Part shown: positions 18,421-18,582 of the stretch, one piece after another
Layout: the number at the start of each line of letters is the position of its first letter
Position numbering within the stretch: position 1 is the stretch's first letter
Assembly (NCBI GenBank): GCA_004151065.3
Contig: NWUY0300104366.1
Location: 1-18,582 of the forward strand
DNA: 18,582 nucleotides
Direction of reading: 5' to 3'
Origin: Larix sibirica
Lineage: Eukaryota > Streptophyta > Pinopsida > Pinales > Pinaceae
Notes under the pieces: model-generated
Databases searched by the model: none
What the model was told of the DNA's origin: nothing
The model's input: the letters and a program-made list of their open reading frames with translations, nothing else
Position numbers and translations under genes: made by a program

Positions 18421-18582
18421 TGAGGCTACAACCATACAAATAAATTTCCCTAAAACAACAAAATAATTACAATAAATTAATCCCTAGTATTGTGGTACCT
18501 ATAAGGTGTTGCAAAGGATTCAAAATATGGATTGCATAATGGATTTTCCTCCATGTAACATCCCAAAAATTCATAAAAATTT
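18421..18582 (+). pseudogene. Integrase C-terminal domain, element 3 (runs off window)
   Basis: The plus strand continues with LRLQPYKQISLKQQNN, then after a frameshift YCGTYKVLQRIQNMDCIMDF and PPCNIPKIHKN. These match the L-x-PY-(K/R)-Q-x-S and YYGPYKV blocks of the SH3-like end of gypsy integrases. The domain is cut by the window edge, so the 3' LTR, if present, lies beyond 18582. RT and RNase H of this element are not visible upstream, so it is 5' truncated. Confidence 0.75.

Overview
This window reads as a transposon graveyard from a very large plant nuclear genome. I infer a gymnosperm, possibly a conifer, because several LTR retrotransposons are heavily decayed yet still colinear, the two LTRs of one element have diverged strongly, and there is no intact host gene, tRNA or rRNA. 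No open frame exceeds about 145 codons. Every recognisable protein is interrupted by stops and frameshifts, so the genes described here are relics that can be read only by following motifs across frames.

Layout, left to right. Positions 1-600 are AT-rich and hold no gene. Positions 601-2702 carry a decayed minus-strand gene that resembles a plant mobile domain (PMD) protein. It ends in a proline-rich tail encoded by a 30-bp minisatellite and keeps a clean 123-bp GT-AG intron. Positions about 2885-4620 are a repeat island of diverged modules, about 117 bp and then about 100 bp long, built around palindromic CACCGGTG-like cores. It resembles transposon subterminal repeats or an old satellite. 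Positions about 4690-9340 hold a minus-strand Ty3/gypsy relic (element 1) in the order gag, protease, linker, RT, RNase H, integrase, with no LTR recognised. Positions 9869-16624 hold a second, structurally complete minus-strand Ty3/gypsy element (element 2): 5' LTR at 15792-16624, gag, protease, RT, RNase H, integrase with C-terminal domain, polypurine tract, and 3' LTR at 9869-10512. Its gag region is split by about 0.6 kb of unrelated sequence. Positions 16729-17712 hold an unrecognised minus-strand coding relic. From 17802 to the window end there is a plus-strand Ty3/gypsy integrase (element 3) that runs off the edge.

The genes do not work together as a living system. What remains is a record of successive insertions and decay. 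Many stops fall where a conserved Gln or Trp is expected (CAG/CAA to TAG/TAA, TGG to TGA), as expected from deamination of methylated cytosine in silenced plant transposons. The most unusual items are the intron-bearing PMD-like relic, the repeat island, and the unassigned relic at 16729-17712. I see no evidence of a functional novel system.
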